Origin: Argentina anserina
Lineage: Eukaryota > Streptophyta > Magnoliopsida > Rosales > Rosaceae
DNA length: 64,000 nucleotides
Reading direction: 5' to 3'
Assembly (NCBI RefSeq): GCF_933775445.1
Contig: NW_026089536.1
Span: 930,001-994,000, forward strand
Position 1 is the stretch's first letter; every line of letters begins with the position of its first letter. A model generated the notes under the pieces. That model searched no databases and had not been told where the DNA came from. It saw nothing but the letters and a program-made list of their open reading frames with translations. The position numbers were made by a program, and so were the translations under genes. Below are positions 34,701 to 47,247 of the stretch, piece after piece.

Positions 34701-37329
34701 TTCATTTCTCGTTTGAGTATCTTTCTGTAAGGCTTCTGATGCGAGTTTCTATTGTATTTGAGAGTTTTGCAAGTGTGGGAGTGTGTTTCTTTCAAACTGG
34801 GTATCTTTACATCGTTTGCGTATCTTTACTATTCCAATTGTGTATCTTTACATCGTTTGCGTATCTTTACTATTCCAATTGTGTATCTTTACATCGTTTG
34901 CGTATCTTTACTATTCCAATTGTTTATCTTTTCATTTCTCGTTTGAGTATCTTTCTGTAAGGCTTTCTGATGCGAGTTTCTATTGAATTTGAGAGTTTTG
35001 CAAGTGTGGGAGTGTGTTTCTTTCAAACTGAGTATCTTTACATCGTTTGCGTATCTTTACTATTCCAATTGTGTATCTTTTCATTTCTCGTTTGAGTATC
35101 TTTCTGTAAGGCTTTCTGATGCGAGTTTCTATTGAATTTGAGAGTTTTGCAAGTGTGGGAGTGTGTTTCTTTCAAACTGAGTATCTTTACATCGTTTGCG
35201 TATCTTTACTATTCCAATTGTGTATCTTTTCATTTCTCGTTTGATTATCTTTCTGTAAGGCTTTCTGATGCGAGTTTCTAATGAATTTGAGAGTTTTGCA
35301 ACTGTGGGAGTGTGTTTCTTTCAAACTGAGGATCTTTACATCGTTTGCGTATGTTTACTATTCCAATTGTGTATCTTTACATCATTTCCGTATCTTTACT
35401 ATTCCAATTGTGTATCTTTACATCGTTTGCGTATCTTTACTATTCCAATTGTGTATCTTTACATCGTTTGCGTATCTTTACTATTCTAATTGAGTATCTT
35501 TTCATTTCTCGTTTGAGTATCTTTCTGTAAGGCTTTCTGATGCGAGTTTCTCATGAATTTGAGAGTTTTGCAAGTGTGGGAGTGTGTTTCTTTCAAACTG
35601 AGTATCTTTACATCGTTTGCGTATGTTTACTATTCCAATTGTGTATCTTTACATCGTTTGCGTATCTTTACTATTCGAATTGTGTACCTTTACATCGTTT
35701 GCGTATCTTTACTATTCCAATTGTATATCTTTTCATTTCTTGTTTGAGTATCTTTCTGTAAGGCTTTCTGATGCGAGTTTCTATTGTATTTGAGAGTTTT
35801 GCAAGTGTGGGAGTGTGTTTCTTTCAAACTGAGTATCTTTACATCGTTTACGTATGTTTACTATTCCAATTGTGTATCTTTACATCGTTTGCGTATCTTT
35901 ACTATTCGAATTGTGTATCTTTACATCGTTTGCGTATCTTTACTATTCCAATTGTATATCTTTTCATTTCTTGTTTGAGTATCTTTCTGTAAGGCTTTCT
36001 GATGCGAGTTTCTATTGTATTTGAGAGTTTTGCAAGTGTGGGAGTGTGTTTCTTTCAAACTGAGTATCTTTACATCGTTTGCGTATCTTTACTATTCCAA
36101 TTGTGTATCTTTTCATTTCTCGTTTGAGTATCTTTCTGTAAGGCTTCTGATGCGAGTTTCTATTGTATTTGAGAGTTTTGCAAGTGTGGGAGTGTGTTTC
36201 TTTCAAACTGAGGATCTTTACATCATTTGCGTATCTTTACTATTCCAATTGTGTATCTTTTCATTTCTCGTTTGAGTATCTTTCTGTAAGGCTTCTGATG
36301 CGAGTTTCTATTGTATTTGAGAGTTTTGCAAGTGTGGGAGTGTGTTTCTTTCAAACTGGGTATCTTTACATCGTTTGCGTATCTTTACTATTCCAATTGT
36401 GTATCTTTACATCGTTTGCGTATCTTTACTATTCCAATTGTGTATCTTTACATCGTTTGCGTATCTTTACTATTCCAATTGTTTATCTTTTCATTTCTCG
36501 TTTGAGTATCTTTCTGTAAGGCTTTCTGATGCGAGTTTCTATTGAATTTGAGAGTTTTGCAAGTGTGGGAGTGTGTTTCTTTCAAACTGAGTATCTTTAC
36601 ATCGTTTGCGTATCTTTACTATTCCAATTGTGTATCTTTTCATTTCTCGTTTGAGTATCTTTCTGTAAGGCTTTCTGATGCGAGTTTCTATTGAATTTGA
36701 GAGTTTTGCAAGTGTGGGAGTGTGTTTCTTTCAAACTGAGTATCTTTACATCGTTTGCGTATCTTTACTATTCCAATTGTGTATCTTTTCATTTCTCGTT
36801 TGATTATATTTCTGTAAGGCTTTCTGATGCGAGTTTCTAATGAATTTGAGAGTTTTGCAACTGTGGGAGTGTGTTTCTTTCAAACTGAGGATCTTTACAT
36901 CGTTTGCGTATGTTTACTATTCCAATTGTGTATCTTTACATCATTTCCGTATCTTTACTATTCCAATTGTGTATCTTTACATCGTTTGCGTATCTTTACT
37001 ATTCCAATTGTGTATCTTTACATCGTTTGCGTATCTTTACTATTCTAATTGAGTATCTTTTCATTTCTCGTTTGAGTATCTTTCTGTAAGGCTTTCTGAT
37101 GCGAGTTTCTCATGAATTTGAGAGTTTTGCAAGTGTGGGAGTGTGTTTCTTTCAAACTGAGTATCTTTACATCGTTTGCGTATGTTTACTATTCCAATTG
37201 TGTATCTTTACATCGTTTGCGTATCTTTACTATTCGAATTGTGTATCTTTACATCGTTTGCGTATCTTTACTATTCCAATTGTATATCTTTTCATTTCTT
37301 GTTTGAGTATCTTTGTGTAAGGCTTTCTG
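31716..37329 (+). repeat. Four-monomer cassette repeated at growing spacing (1004, 1261, 1559 bp)
   Basis: The cassette is a 231-bp CGTTTACGTATG unit, a 148-bp unit, a 148-bp GAGGATC/CATCATTTGCG unit and the start of a larger unit. It begins at 31947, 32951, 34212 and 35771. The linker grows: one 477-bp unit, then 231+272+231, then 231+149+149+272+231. From 33981 to 37099 a regular 1559-bp period holds, with GTGTACC shared at 34126/35685 and CAACTGTGG at about 35300/36859. Confidence 0.85.
32474..32950 (+). repeat. Giant n=9 monomer (477 bp), likely exchange product
   Basis: Nine 41-bp subunits occupy 32536-32904 between a normal start (ATGCGAGTTTCTAATGAA) and a normal end. Copies 1-5 resemble an n=4 unit of the GAGGATC/TTCTAATTGAG type with one extra GCGTATG copy. 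Copies 7-9 resemble the n=3 unit that usually follows (GCGTATG, TTCGAATTG, then ATTGTATATC). Copy 6 (32741-32781) ends TTCTAACTGA, a blend of the subunit end TTCTAATTGA and the monomer sequence CAAACTGA. The unique part that should separate the two blocks is missing. It is the only such unit in the window. Confidence 0.88.
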
Positions 37330-40300
37330 ATGCGAGTTTCTATTGTATTTGAGAGTTTTGCAAGTGTGGGAGTGTGTTTCTTTCAAACTGAGTATCTTTA
37401 CATCGTTTGCGTATCTTTACTATTCCAATTGTGTATCTTTTCATTTCTCGTTTGAGTATCTTTCTGTAAGGCTTCTAATGCGAGTTTCTATTGTATTTGA
37501 GAGTTTTGCAAGTGTGGGAGTGTGTTTCTTTCAAACTGAGGATCTTTACATCGTTTGCGTATCTTTACTATTCCAATTGTGTATCTTTACATCGTTTGCG
37601 TATCTTTACTATTCCAATTGTGTATCTTTACATCGTTTGCGTATCTTTACTATTCCAATTGTGTATCTTTACATAGTTTGCGTATCTTTACTATTCTAAT
37701 TGAGTATCTTTTCATTTCTCGTTTGAGTATCTTTCTGTAAGGCTTTCTGATGCGAGTTTCTCATGAATTTGAGAGTTTTGCAAGTGTGGGAGTGTGTTTC
37801 TTTCAAACTGAGTATCTTTACATCGTTTGCGTATGTTTACTATTCCAATTGTGTATCTTTACATCGTTTGCGTATCTTTACTATTCGAATTGTGTATCTT
37901 TACATCGTTTGCGTATCTTTACTATTCCAATTGTATATCTTTTCATTTCTTGTTTGAGTATCTTTCTGTAAGGCTTTCTGATGCGAGTTTCTATTGTATT
38001 TGAGAGTTTTGCAAGTGTGGGAGTGTGTTTCTTTCAAACTGAGTATCTTTACATCGTTTGCGTATCTTTACTATTCCAATTGTGTATCTTTTCATTTCTC
38101 GTTTGAGTATCTTTCTGTAAGGCTTCTGATGCGAGTTTCTATTGTATTTGAGAGTTTTGCAAGTGTGGGAGTGTGTTTCTTTCAATCTGAGTATCTTTAC
38201 ATCGTTTGCGTATCTTTACTATTCCAATTGTGTATCTTTTCATTTCTCGTTTGAGTATCTTTCTGTAAGGCTTTCTGATGCGAGTTTCTATTGAATTTGA
38301 GAGTTTTGCAAGTGTGGGAGTGTGTTTCTTTCAAACTGAGTAAATTTACATCGTTTGCGTATGTTTACTATTCCAATTGTGTATCTTTACATCGTTTGCG
38401 TATCTTTACTATTCTAATTGAGTATCTTTTCATTTCTCGTTTGAGTATCTTTCTGTAAGGCTTTCTGATGCGAGTTTCTCATGAATTTGAGAGTTTTGCA
38501 AGTGTGGGAGTGTGTTTCTTTCAAACTGAGTATCTTTACATCGTTTGCGTATGTTTACTATTCCAATTGTGTATCTTTACTTCGTTTGCGTATCTTTACT
38601 ATTCGAATTGTGTATCTTTACATCGTTTGCGTATCTTTACTATTCCAATTGTATATCTTTTCATTTCTTGTTTGAGTATCTTTGTGTAAGGCTTTCTGAT
38701 GCGAGTTTCTATTGTATTTGAGAGTTTTGCAAGTGTGGGAGTGTGTTTCTTTCAAACTGAGTATCTTTACATCGTTTGCGTATCTTTACTATTCCAATTG
38801 TGTATCTTTTCATTTCTCGTTTGAGTATCTTTCTGTAAGGCTTCTGATGCGAGTTTCTATTGTATTTGAGAGTTTTGCAAGTGTGGGAGTGTGTTTCTTT
38901 CAAACTGGGTATCTTTACATCGTTTCCGTATCTTTACTATTCCAATTGTGTATCTTTACATCGTTTGCGTATCTTTACTATTCCAATTGTGTATCTTTTC
39001 ATTTCTCGTCTGAGTATCTTTCTGTAAGGCTTCTGATGCGAGTTTCTATTGTATTTGAGAGTTTTGCAAGTGTGGGAGTGTGTTTCTTTCAAACTGAGGA
39101 TCTTTACATCGTTTGCGTATCTTTACTATTCCAATTGTGTATCTTTACATCGTTTCCGTATCTTTACTATTCCAATTGTGTATCTTTACATCGTTTGCGT
39201 ATCTTTACTATTCCAATTGTGTATCTTTACATAGTTTGCGTATCTTTACTATTCTAATTGAGTATCTTTTCATTTCTCGTTTGAGTATCTTTCTGTAAGG
39301 CTTTCTGATGCGAGTTTCTCATGAATTTGAGAGTTTTGCAAGTGTGGGAGTGTGTTTCTTTCAAACTGAGTATCTTTACATCGTTTGCGTATGTTTACTA
39401 TTCCAATTGTGTATCTTTACATCGTTTGCGTATCTTTACTATTCGAATTGTGTATCTTTACATCGTTTGCGTATCTTTACTATTCCAATTGTATATCTTT
39501 TCATTTCTTGTTTGAGTATCTTTCTGTAAGGCTTTCTGATGCGAGTTTCTATTGTATTTGAGAGTTTTGCAAGTGTGGGAGTGTGTTTCTTTCAAACTGA
39601 GTATCTTTACATCGTTTGCGTATCTTTACTATTCCAATTGTGTATCTTTTCATTTCTCGTTTGAGTATCTTTCTGTAAGGCTTCTGATGCGAGTTTCTAT
39701 TGTATTTGAGAGTTTTGCAAGTGTGGGAGTGTGTTTCTTTCAATCTGAGTATCTTTACATCGTTTGCGTATCTTTACTATTCCAATTGTGTATCTTTTCA
39801 TTTCTCGTTTGAGTATCTTTCTGTAACGCTTTCTGATGCGAGTTTCTATTGAATTTGAGAGTTTTGCAAGTGTGGGAGTGTGTTTCTTTCAAACTGAGTA
39901 TCTTTACATCGTTTGCGTATGTTTACTATTCCAATTGTGTATCTTTACATCGTTTGCGTATCTTTACTATTCGAATTGTGTATCTTTACATCGTTTGCGT
40001 ATCTTTACTATTCCAATTGTATATCTTTTCATTTCTTGTTTGAGTATCTTTGTGTAAGGCTTTCTGATGCGAGTTTCTATTGTATTTGAGAGTTTTGCAA
40101 GTGTGGGAGTGTGTTTCTTTCAAACTGAGTATCTTTACATCGTTTGCGTATCTTTACTATTCCAATTGTGTATCTTTTCATTTCTCGTTTGAGTATCTTT
40201 CTGTAAGGCTTCTAATGCGAGTTTCTATTGTATTTGAGAGTTTTGCAAGTGTGGGAGTGTGTTTCTTTCAAACTGAGGATCTTTACATCGTTTGCGTATC

Positions 40301-41921
40301 TTTACTATTCCAATTGTGTATCTTTACATCGTTTCCGTATCTTTACTATTCCAATTGTGTATCTTTACATCGTTTGCGTATCTTTACTATTCCAATTGTG
40401 TATCTTTACATAGTTTGCGTATCTTTACTATTCTAATTGAGTATCTTTTCATTTCTCGTTTGAGTATCTTTCTGTAAGGCTTTCTGATGCGAGTTTCTCA
40501 TGAATTTGAGAGTTTTGCAAGTGTGGGAGTGTGTTTCTTTCAAACTGAGTATCTTTACATCGTTTGCGTATGTTTACTATTCCAATTGTGTATCTTTACA
40601 TCGTTTGCGTATCTTTACTATTCGAATTGTGTATCTTTACATCGTTTGCGTATCTTTACTATTCCAATTGTGTATCTTTTCAATTCTTGTTTGAGTATCT
40701 TTCTGTAAGGCTTTCTGATGCGAGTTTCTATTGTATTTGAGAGTTTTGCAAGTGTGGGAGTGTGTTTCTTTCAAACTGAGTATCTTTACATCGTTTGCGT
40801 ATCTTTACTATTCCAATTGTGTATCTTTTCATTTCTCGTTTGAGTATCTTTCTGTAAGGCTTCTGATGCGAGTTTCTATTGTATTTGAGAGTTTTGCAAG
40901 TGTGGGAGTGTGTTTCTTTCAATCTGAGTATCTTTACATCGTTTGCGTATCTTTACTATTCCAATTGTGTATCTTTTCATTTCTCGTTTGAGTATCTTTC
41001 TGTAACGCTTTCTGATGCGAGTTTCTATTGAATTTGAGAGTTTTGCAAGTGTGGGAGTGTGTTTCTTTCAAACTGAGTAAATTTACATCGTTTGCGTATG
41101 TTTACTATTCCAATTGTGTATCTTTACATCGTTTGCGTATCTTTACTATTCTAATTGAGTATCTTTTCATTTCTCGTTTGAGTATCTTTCTGTAAGGCTT
41201 TCTGATGCGAGTTTCTCATGAATTTGAGAGTTTTGCAAGTGTGGGAGTGTGTTTCTTTCAAACTGAGTATCTTTACATCGTTTGCGTATGTTTACTATTC
41301 CAATTGTGTATCTTTACTTCGTTTGCGTATCTTTACTATTCGAATTGTGTATCTTTACATCGTTTGCGTATCTTTACTATTCCAATTGTATATCTTTTCA
41401 TTTCTTGTTTGAGTATCTTTGTGTAAGGCTTTCTGATGCGAGTTTCTATTGTATTTGAGAGTTTTGCAAGTGTGGGAGTGTGTTTCTTTCAAACTGAGTA
41501 TCTTTACATCGTTTGCGTATCTTTACTATTCCAATTGTGTATCTTTTCATTTCTCGTTTGAGTATCTTTCTGTAAGGCTTCTGATGCGAGTTTCTATTGT
41601 ATTTGAGAGTTTTGCAAGTGTGGGAGTGTGTTTCTTTCAAACTGGGTATCTTTACATCGTTTCCGTATCTTTACTATTCCAATTGTGTATCTTTACATCG
41701 TTTGCGTATCTTTACTATTCCAATTGTGTATCTTTTCATTTCTCGTCTGAGTATCTTTCTGTAAGGCTTCTGATGCGAGTTTCTATTGTATTTGAGAGTT
41801 TTGCAAGTGTGGGAGTGTGTTTCTTTCAAACTGAGTATCTTTACATCGTTTGCGTATCTTTACTATTCCAATTGTGTATCTTTTCATTTCTCGTTTGAGT
41901 ATCTTTCTGTAAGGCTTTCTG
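37330..41921 (+). repeat. 2737-bp higher-order repeat, about 1.7 copies
   Basis: Starts 37330, 37478, 37750, 37981, 38129, 38278, 38468, 38699, 38847 and 39036 recur at +2737 (40067 to 41773). Private shared changes are GAGTAAATTTACA (38338/41075), TTTACTTCG (about 38577/41314) and CTTCTAATGCGAG (37471/40208). A second relation at +1558 (37750/39308 and on) lies inside it. TTTGTGTAAGG appears at about 37313, 38682, 40050 and 41419. Confidence 0.86.
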
Positions 41922-44900
41922 ATGCGAGTTTCTATTGAATTTGAGAGTTTTGCAAGTGTGGGAGTGTGTTTCTTTCAAACTGAGTATCTTTACATCGTTT
42001 GCGTATCTTTACTATTCCAATTGTGTATCTTTTCATTTCTCGTTTGAGTATCTTTCTGTAAGGCTTTCTGATGCGAGTTTCTATTGAATTTGAGAGTTTT
42101 GCAAGTGTGGGAGTGTGTTTCTTTCAAACTGAGTATCTTTACATCGTTTGCGTATCTTTACTATTCCAATTGTGTATCTTTTCATTTCTCGTTTGAGTAT
42201 CTTTCTGTAAGGCTTTCTGATGCGAGTTTCTATTGAATTTGAGAGTTTTGCAAGTGTGGGAGTGTGTTTCTTTCAAACTGAGTATCTTTAAATCGTTTGC
42301 GTATCTTTACTATTCCAATTGTGTATCTTTTCATTTCTCGTTTGATTATCTTTCTGTAAGGCTTTCTGATGCGAGTTTCTATTGAATTTAAGAGTTTTGC
42401 AAGTGTGGGAGTGTGTTTCTTTCAAACTGAGGATCTTTACATCGTTTGCGTATCTTTACTATTCCAATTGTGTATCTTTACATCGTTTCCGTATCTTTAC
42501 TATTCCAATTGTGTATCTTTACATCGTTTGCGTATCTTTACTATTCCAATTGTGTATCTTTACATCGTTTGCGTATCTTTACTATTCTAATTGAGTATCT
42601 TTTCATTTCTCGTTTGAGTATCTTTCTGTAAGGCTTTCTGATGCGAGTTTCTCATGAATTTGAGAGTTTTGCAAGTGTGGGAGTGTGTTTCTTTCAAACT
42701 GAGTATCTTTACATCGTTTGCATATGTTTACTATTCCAATTGTGTATCTTTACATCGTTTGCGTATCTTTACTATTCGAATTGTGTATCTTTTCATTTCT
42801 CGTTTGAGTATCTTTCTGTAAGGCTTTCTGATGCGAGTTTCTATTGAATTTGAGAGTTTTGCAAGTGTGGGAGTGTGTTTCTTTCAAACTGAGTATCTTT
42901 ACATCGTTTGCGTATGTTTACTATTCCAATTGTGTATCTTTACATCGTTTGCGTATCTTTACTATTCGAATTGTGTATCTTTACATCGTTTGCGTATCTT
43001 TACTATTCCAATTGTATATCTTTTCATTTCTTGTTTGAGTATCTTTCTGTAAGGCTTTCTGATGCGAGTTTCTATTGTATTTGAGAGTTTTGCAAGTGTG
43101 GGAGTGTGTTTCTTTCAAACTGAGTATCTTTACATCGTTTGCGTATCTTTAATATTCCAATTGTGTATCTTTTCATTTCTCGTTTGAGTATCTTTCTGTA
43201 AGGCTTTCTGATGCGAGTTTCTATTGAATTTGAGAGTTTTGCAAGTGTGGGAGTGTGTTTCCTTCAAACTGAGTATCTTTACATCGTTTGCGTATGTTTA
43301 CTATTCCAATTGTGTATCTTTACATCGTTTGCGTATCTTTACTATTCCAATTGTGTATATTTTCATTTCTCGTTTGAGTATCTTTCTGTAAGGCTTCTGA
43401 TTCGAGTTTCTATTTTATTTGAGAGTTTTGCAAGTGTGGGAGTGTGTTTCTTTCAAACTGAGTAACTTTACATCGTTTACGTATCTTTACTATTCCAATT
43501 GTGTATCTTTACATCGTTTGCGTATCTTTACTATTCCAATTGTGTATCTTTTCATTTCTCGTTTGAGTATCTTTCTGTAAGGCTTCTGATGCGAGTTTCT
43601 ATTGTATTTGAGAGTTTTGCAAGTGTGGGAGTGTGTTTCTTTCAAACTGGGTATCTTTACATCGTTTCCGTATCTTTACTATTCCAATTGTGTATCTTTA
43701 CATCGTTTGCGTATCTTTACTATTCCAATTGTGTATCTTTACATCGTTTGCGTATCTTTACTATTCCAATTGTGTATCTTTTCATTTCTCGTCTGAGTAT
43801 CTTTCTGTAAGGCTTCTGATGCGAGTTTCTATTGTATTTGAGAGTTTTGCAAGTATGGGAGTGTGTTTCTTTCAAACTGGGTATCTTTACATCGTTTGCG
43901 TATCTTTACTATTCCAATTGTGTATCTTTACATCGTTTGCGTATCTTTACTATTCCAATTGTGTATCTTTACATCGTTTGCGTATCTTTACTATTCCAAT
44001 TGTGTATCTTTACATCGTTTGCGTATCTTTACTATTCAAATTGTGTATCTTTACATCGTTTGCGTAACTTTACTATTCCAATTGTGTATCTTTTCATTTC
44101 TCGTTTGAGTATCTTTCTGTAAGGCTTCTGATGCGAGTTTCTATTGTATTTGAGAGTTTTGCAAGTGTGGGAGTGTGTTTCTTTCAAACTGAGTATCTTT
44201 ACATCGTTTGCGTATCTTTACTATTCCAATTGTGTATCTTTTCATTTCTCGTTTGAGTATCTTACTGTAAGGCTTTCTGATGCGAGTTTCTATTGAATTT
44301 GAGAGTTTTGCAAGTGTGGGAGTGTGTTTCTTTCAAACTGAGTATCTTTACATCGTTTGCGTATCTTTACTATTCCAATTGTGTATCTTTTCATTTCTCG
44401 TTTGAGTATCTTTCTGTAAGGCTTTCTGATGCGAGTTTCTATTGAATTTGAGAGTTTTGCAAGTGTGGGAGTGTGTTTCTTTCAAACTGAGTATCTTTAA
44501 ATCGTTTGCGTATCTTTACTATTCCAATTGTGTATCTTTTCATTTCTCGTTTGATTATCTTTCTGTAAGGCTTTCTGATGCGAGTTTCTATTGAATTTAA
44601 GAGTTTTGCAAGTGTGGGAGTGTGTTTCTTTCAAACTGAGGATCTTTACATCGTTTGCGTATCTTTACTATTCCAATTGTGTATCTTTACATCGTTTCCG
44701 TATCTTTACTATTCCAATTGTGTATCTTTACATCGTTTGCGTATCTTTACTATTCCAATTGTGTATCTTTACATCGTTTGCGTATCTTTACTATTCTAAT
44801 TGAGTATCTTTTCATTTCTCGTTTGAGTATCTTTCTGTAAGGCTTTCTGATGCGAGTTTCTCATGAATTTGAGAGTTTTGCAAGTGTGGGAGTGTGTTTC

Positions 44901-47247
44901 TTTCAAACTGAGTATCTTTACATCGTTTGCGTATGTTTACTATTCCAATTGTGTATCTTTACATCGTTTGCGTATCTTTACTATTCGAATTGTGTATCTT
45001 TTCATTTCTCGTTTGAGTATCTTTCTGTAAGGCTTTCTGATGCGAGTTTCTATTGAATTTGAGAGTTTTGCAAGTGTGGGAGTGTGTTTCTTTCAAACTG
45101 AGTATCTTTACATCGTTTGCGTATGTTTACTATTCCAATTGTGTATCTTTACATCGTTTGCGTATCTTTACTATTCGAATTGTGTATCTTTACATCGTTT
45201 GCGTATCTTTACTATTCCAATTGTATATCTTTTCATTTCTTGTTTGAGTATCTTTCTGTAAGGCTTTCTGATGCGAGTTTCTATTGTATTTGAGAGTTTT
45301 GCAAGTGTGGGAGTGTGTTTCTTTCAAACTGAGTATCTTTACATCGTTTGCGTATCTTTAATATTCCAATTGTGTATCTTTTCATTTCTCGTTTGAGTAT
45401 CTTTCTGTAAGGCTTTCTGATGCGAGTTTCTATTGAATTTGAGAGTTTTGCAAGTGTGGGAGTGTGTTTCCTTCAAACTGAGTATCTTTACATCGTTTGC
45501 GTATGTTTACTATTCCAATTGTGTATCTTTACATCGTTTGCGTATCTTTACTATTCCAATTGTGTATATTTTCATTTCTCGTTTGAGTATCTTTCTGTAA
45601 GGCTTCTGATTCGAGTTTCTATTTTATTTGAGAGTTTTGCAAGAGTGGGAGTGTGTTTCTTTCAAACTGAGTAACTTTACATCGTTTACGTATCTTTACT
45701 ATTCCAATTGTGTATCTTTACATCGTTTGCGTATCTTTACTATTCCAATTGTGTATCTTTTCATTTCTCGTTTGAGTATCTTTCTGTAAGGCTTCTGATG
45801 CGAGTTTCTATTGTATTTGAGAGTTTTGCAAGTGTGGGAGTGTGTTTCTTTCAAACTGGGTATCTTTACATCGTTTCCGTATCTTTACTATTCCAATTGT
45901 GTATCTTTACATCGTTTGCGTATCTTTACTATTCCAATTGTGTATCTTTACATCGTTTGCGTATCTTTACTATTCCAATTGTGTATCTTTTCATTTCTCG
46001 TCTGAGTATCTTTCTGTAAGGCTTCTGATGCGAGTTTCTATTGTATTTGAGAGTTTTGCAAGTATGGGAGTGTGTTTCTTTCAAACTGGGTATCTTTACA
46101 TCGTTTGCGTATCTTTACTATTCCAATTGTGTATCTTTACATCGTTTGCGTATCTTTACTATTCCAATTGTGTATCTTTACATCGTTTGCGTATCTTTAC
46201 TATTCCAATTGTGTATCTTTACATCGTTTGCGTATCTTTACTATTCAAATTGTGTATCTTTACATCGTTTGCGTAACTTTACTATTCCAATTGTGTATCT
46301 TTTCATTTCTCGTTTGAGTATCTTTCTGTAAGGCTTCTGATGCGAGTTTCTATTGTATTTGAGAGTTTTGCCAGTGTGGGAGTGTGTTTCTTTCAAACTG
46401 AGTATCTTTACATCGTTTGCGTATCTTTACTATTCCAATTGTGTATCTTTTCATTTCTCGTTTGAGTATCTTACTGTAAGGCTTTCTGATGCGAGTTTCT
46501 ATTGAATTTGAGAGTTTTGCAAGTGTGGGAGTGTGTTTCTTTCAAACTGAGTATCTTTACATCGTTTGCGTATCTTTACTATTCCAATTGTGTATCTTTT
46601 CATTTCTCGTTTGAGTATCTTTCTGTAAGGCTTTCTGATGCGAGTTTCTATTGAATTTGAGAGTTTTGCAAGTGTGGGAGTGTGTTTCTTTCAAACTGAG
46701 TATCTTTAAATCGTTTGCGTATCTTTACTATTCCAATTGTGTATCTTTTCATTTCTCGTTTGATTATCTTTCTGTAAGGCTTTCTGATGCGAGTTTCTAT
46801 TGAATTTAAGAGTTTTGCAAGTGTGGGAGTGTGTTTCTTTCAAACTGAGGATCTTTACATCGTTTGCGTATCTTTACTATTCCAATTGTGTATCTTTACA
46901 TCGTTTCCGTATCTTTACTATTCCAATTGTGTATCTTTACATCGTTTGCGTATCTTTACTATTCCAATTGTGTATCTTTACATCGTTTGCGTATCTTTAC
47001 TATTCTAATTGAGTATCTTTTCATTTCTCGTTTGAGTATCTTTCTGTAAGGCTTTCTGATGCGAGTTTCTCATGAATTTGAGAGTTTTGCAAGTGTGGGA
47101 GTGTGTTTCTTTCAAACTGAGTATCTTTACATCGTTTGCGTATGTTTACTATTCCAATTGTGTATCTTTACATCGTTTGCGTATCTTTACTATTCCAATT
47201 GTGTATCTTTTCATTTCTCGTTTGAGTATCTTTCTGTAAGGCTTCTG
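41922..47247 (+). repeat. 2209-bp higher-order repeat, about 2.4 copies
   Basis: Starts 42071, 42220, 42369, 42641, 42831, 43062, 43211, 43400, 43589 and 43819 recur at +2209, and 42071-42641 recur again at +4418 (46489-47059). TTTAAATCG is present in all three copies (42289, 44498, 46707). TTTAATATTCC (about 43148/45357) and AAGTATGGGAG (43854/46063) are in two. Copy-specific changes are CATATG at 42721, AAGAGTGGG at 45645 and GCCAGTG at 46370. Confidence 0.87.

Noticed and set aside
38577..38590. CENP-B box-like TTCGTTTGCG
   Set aside because: Only a partial likeness to the YTTCGTTGGAARCGGGA box, created by one substitution in two HOR copies (38.58 and 41.32 kb). The G-rich half is absent and the regular units read ATCGTTTGCG.
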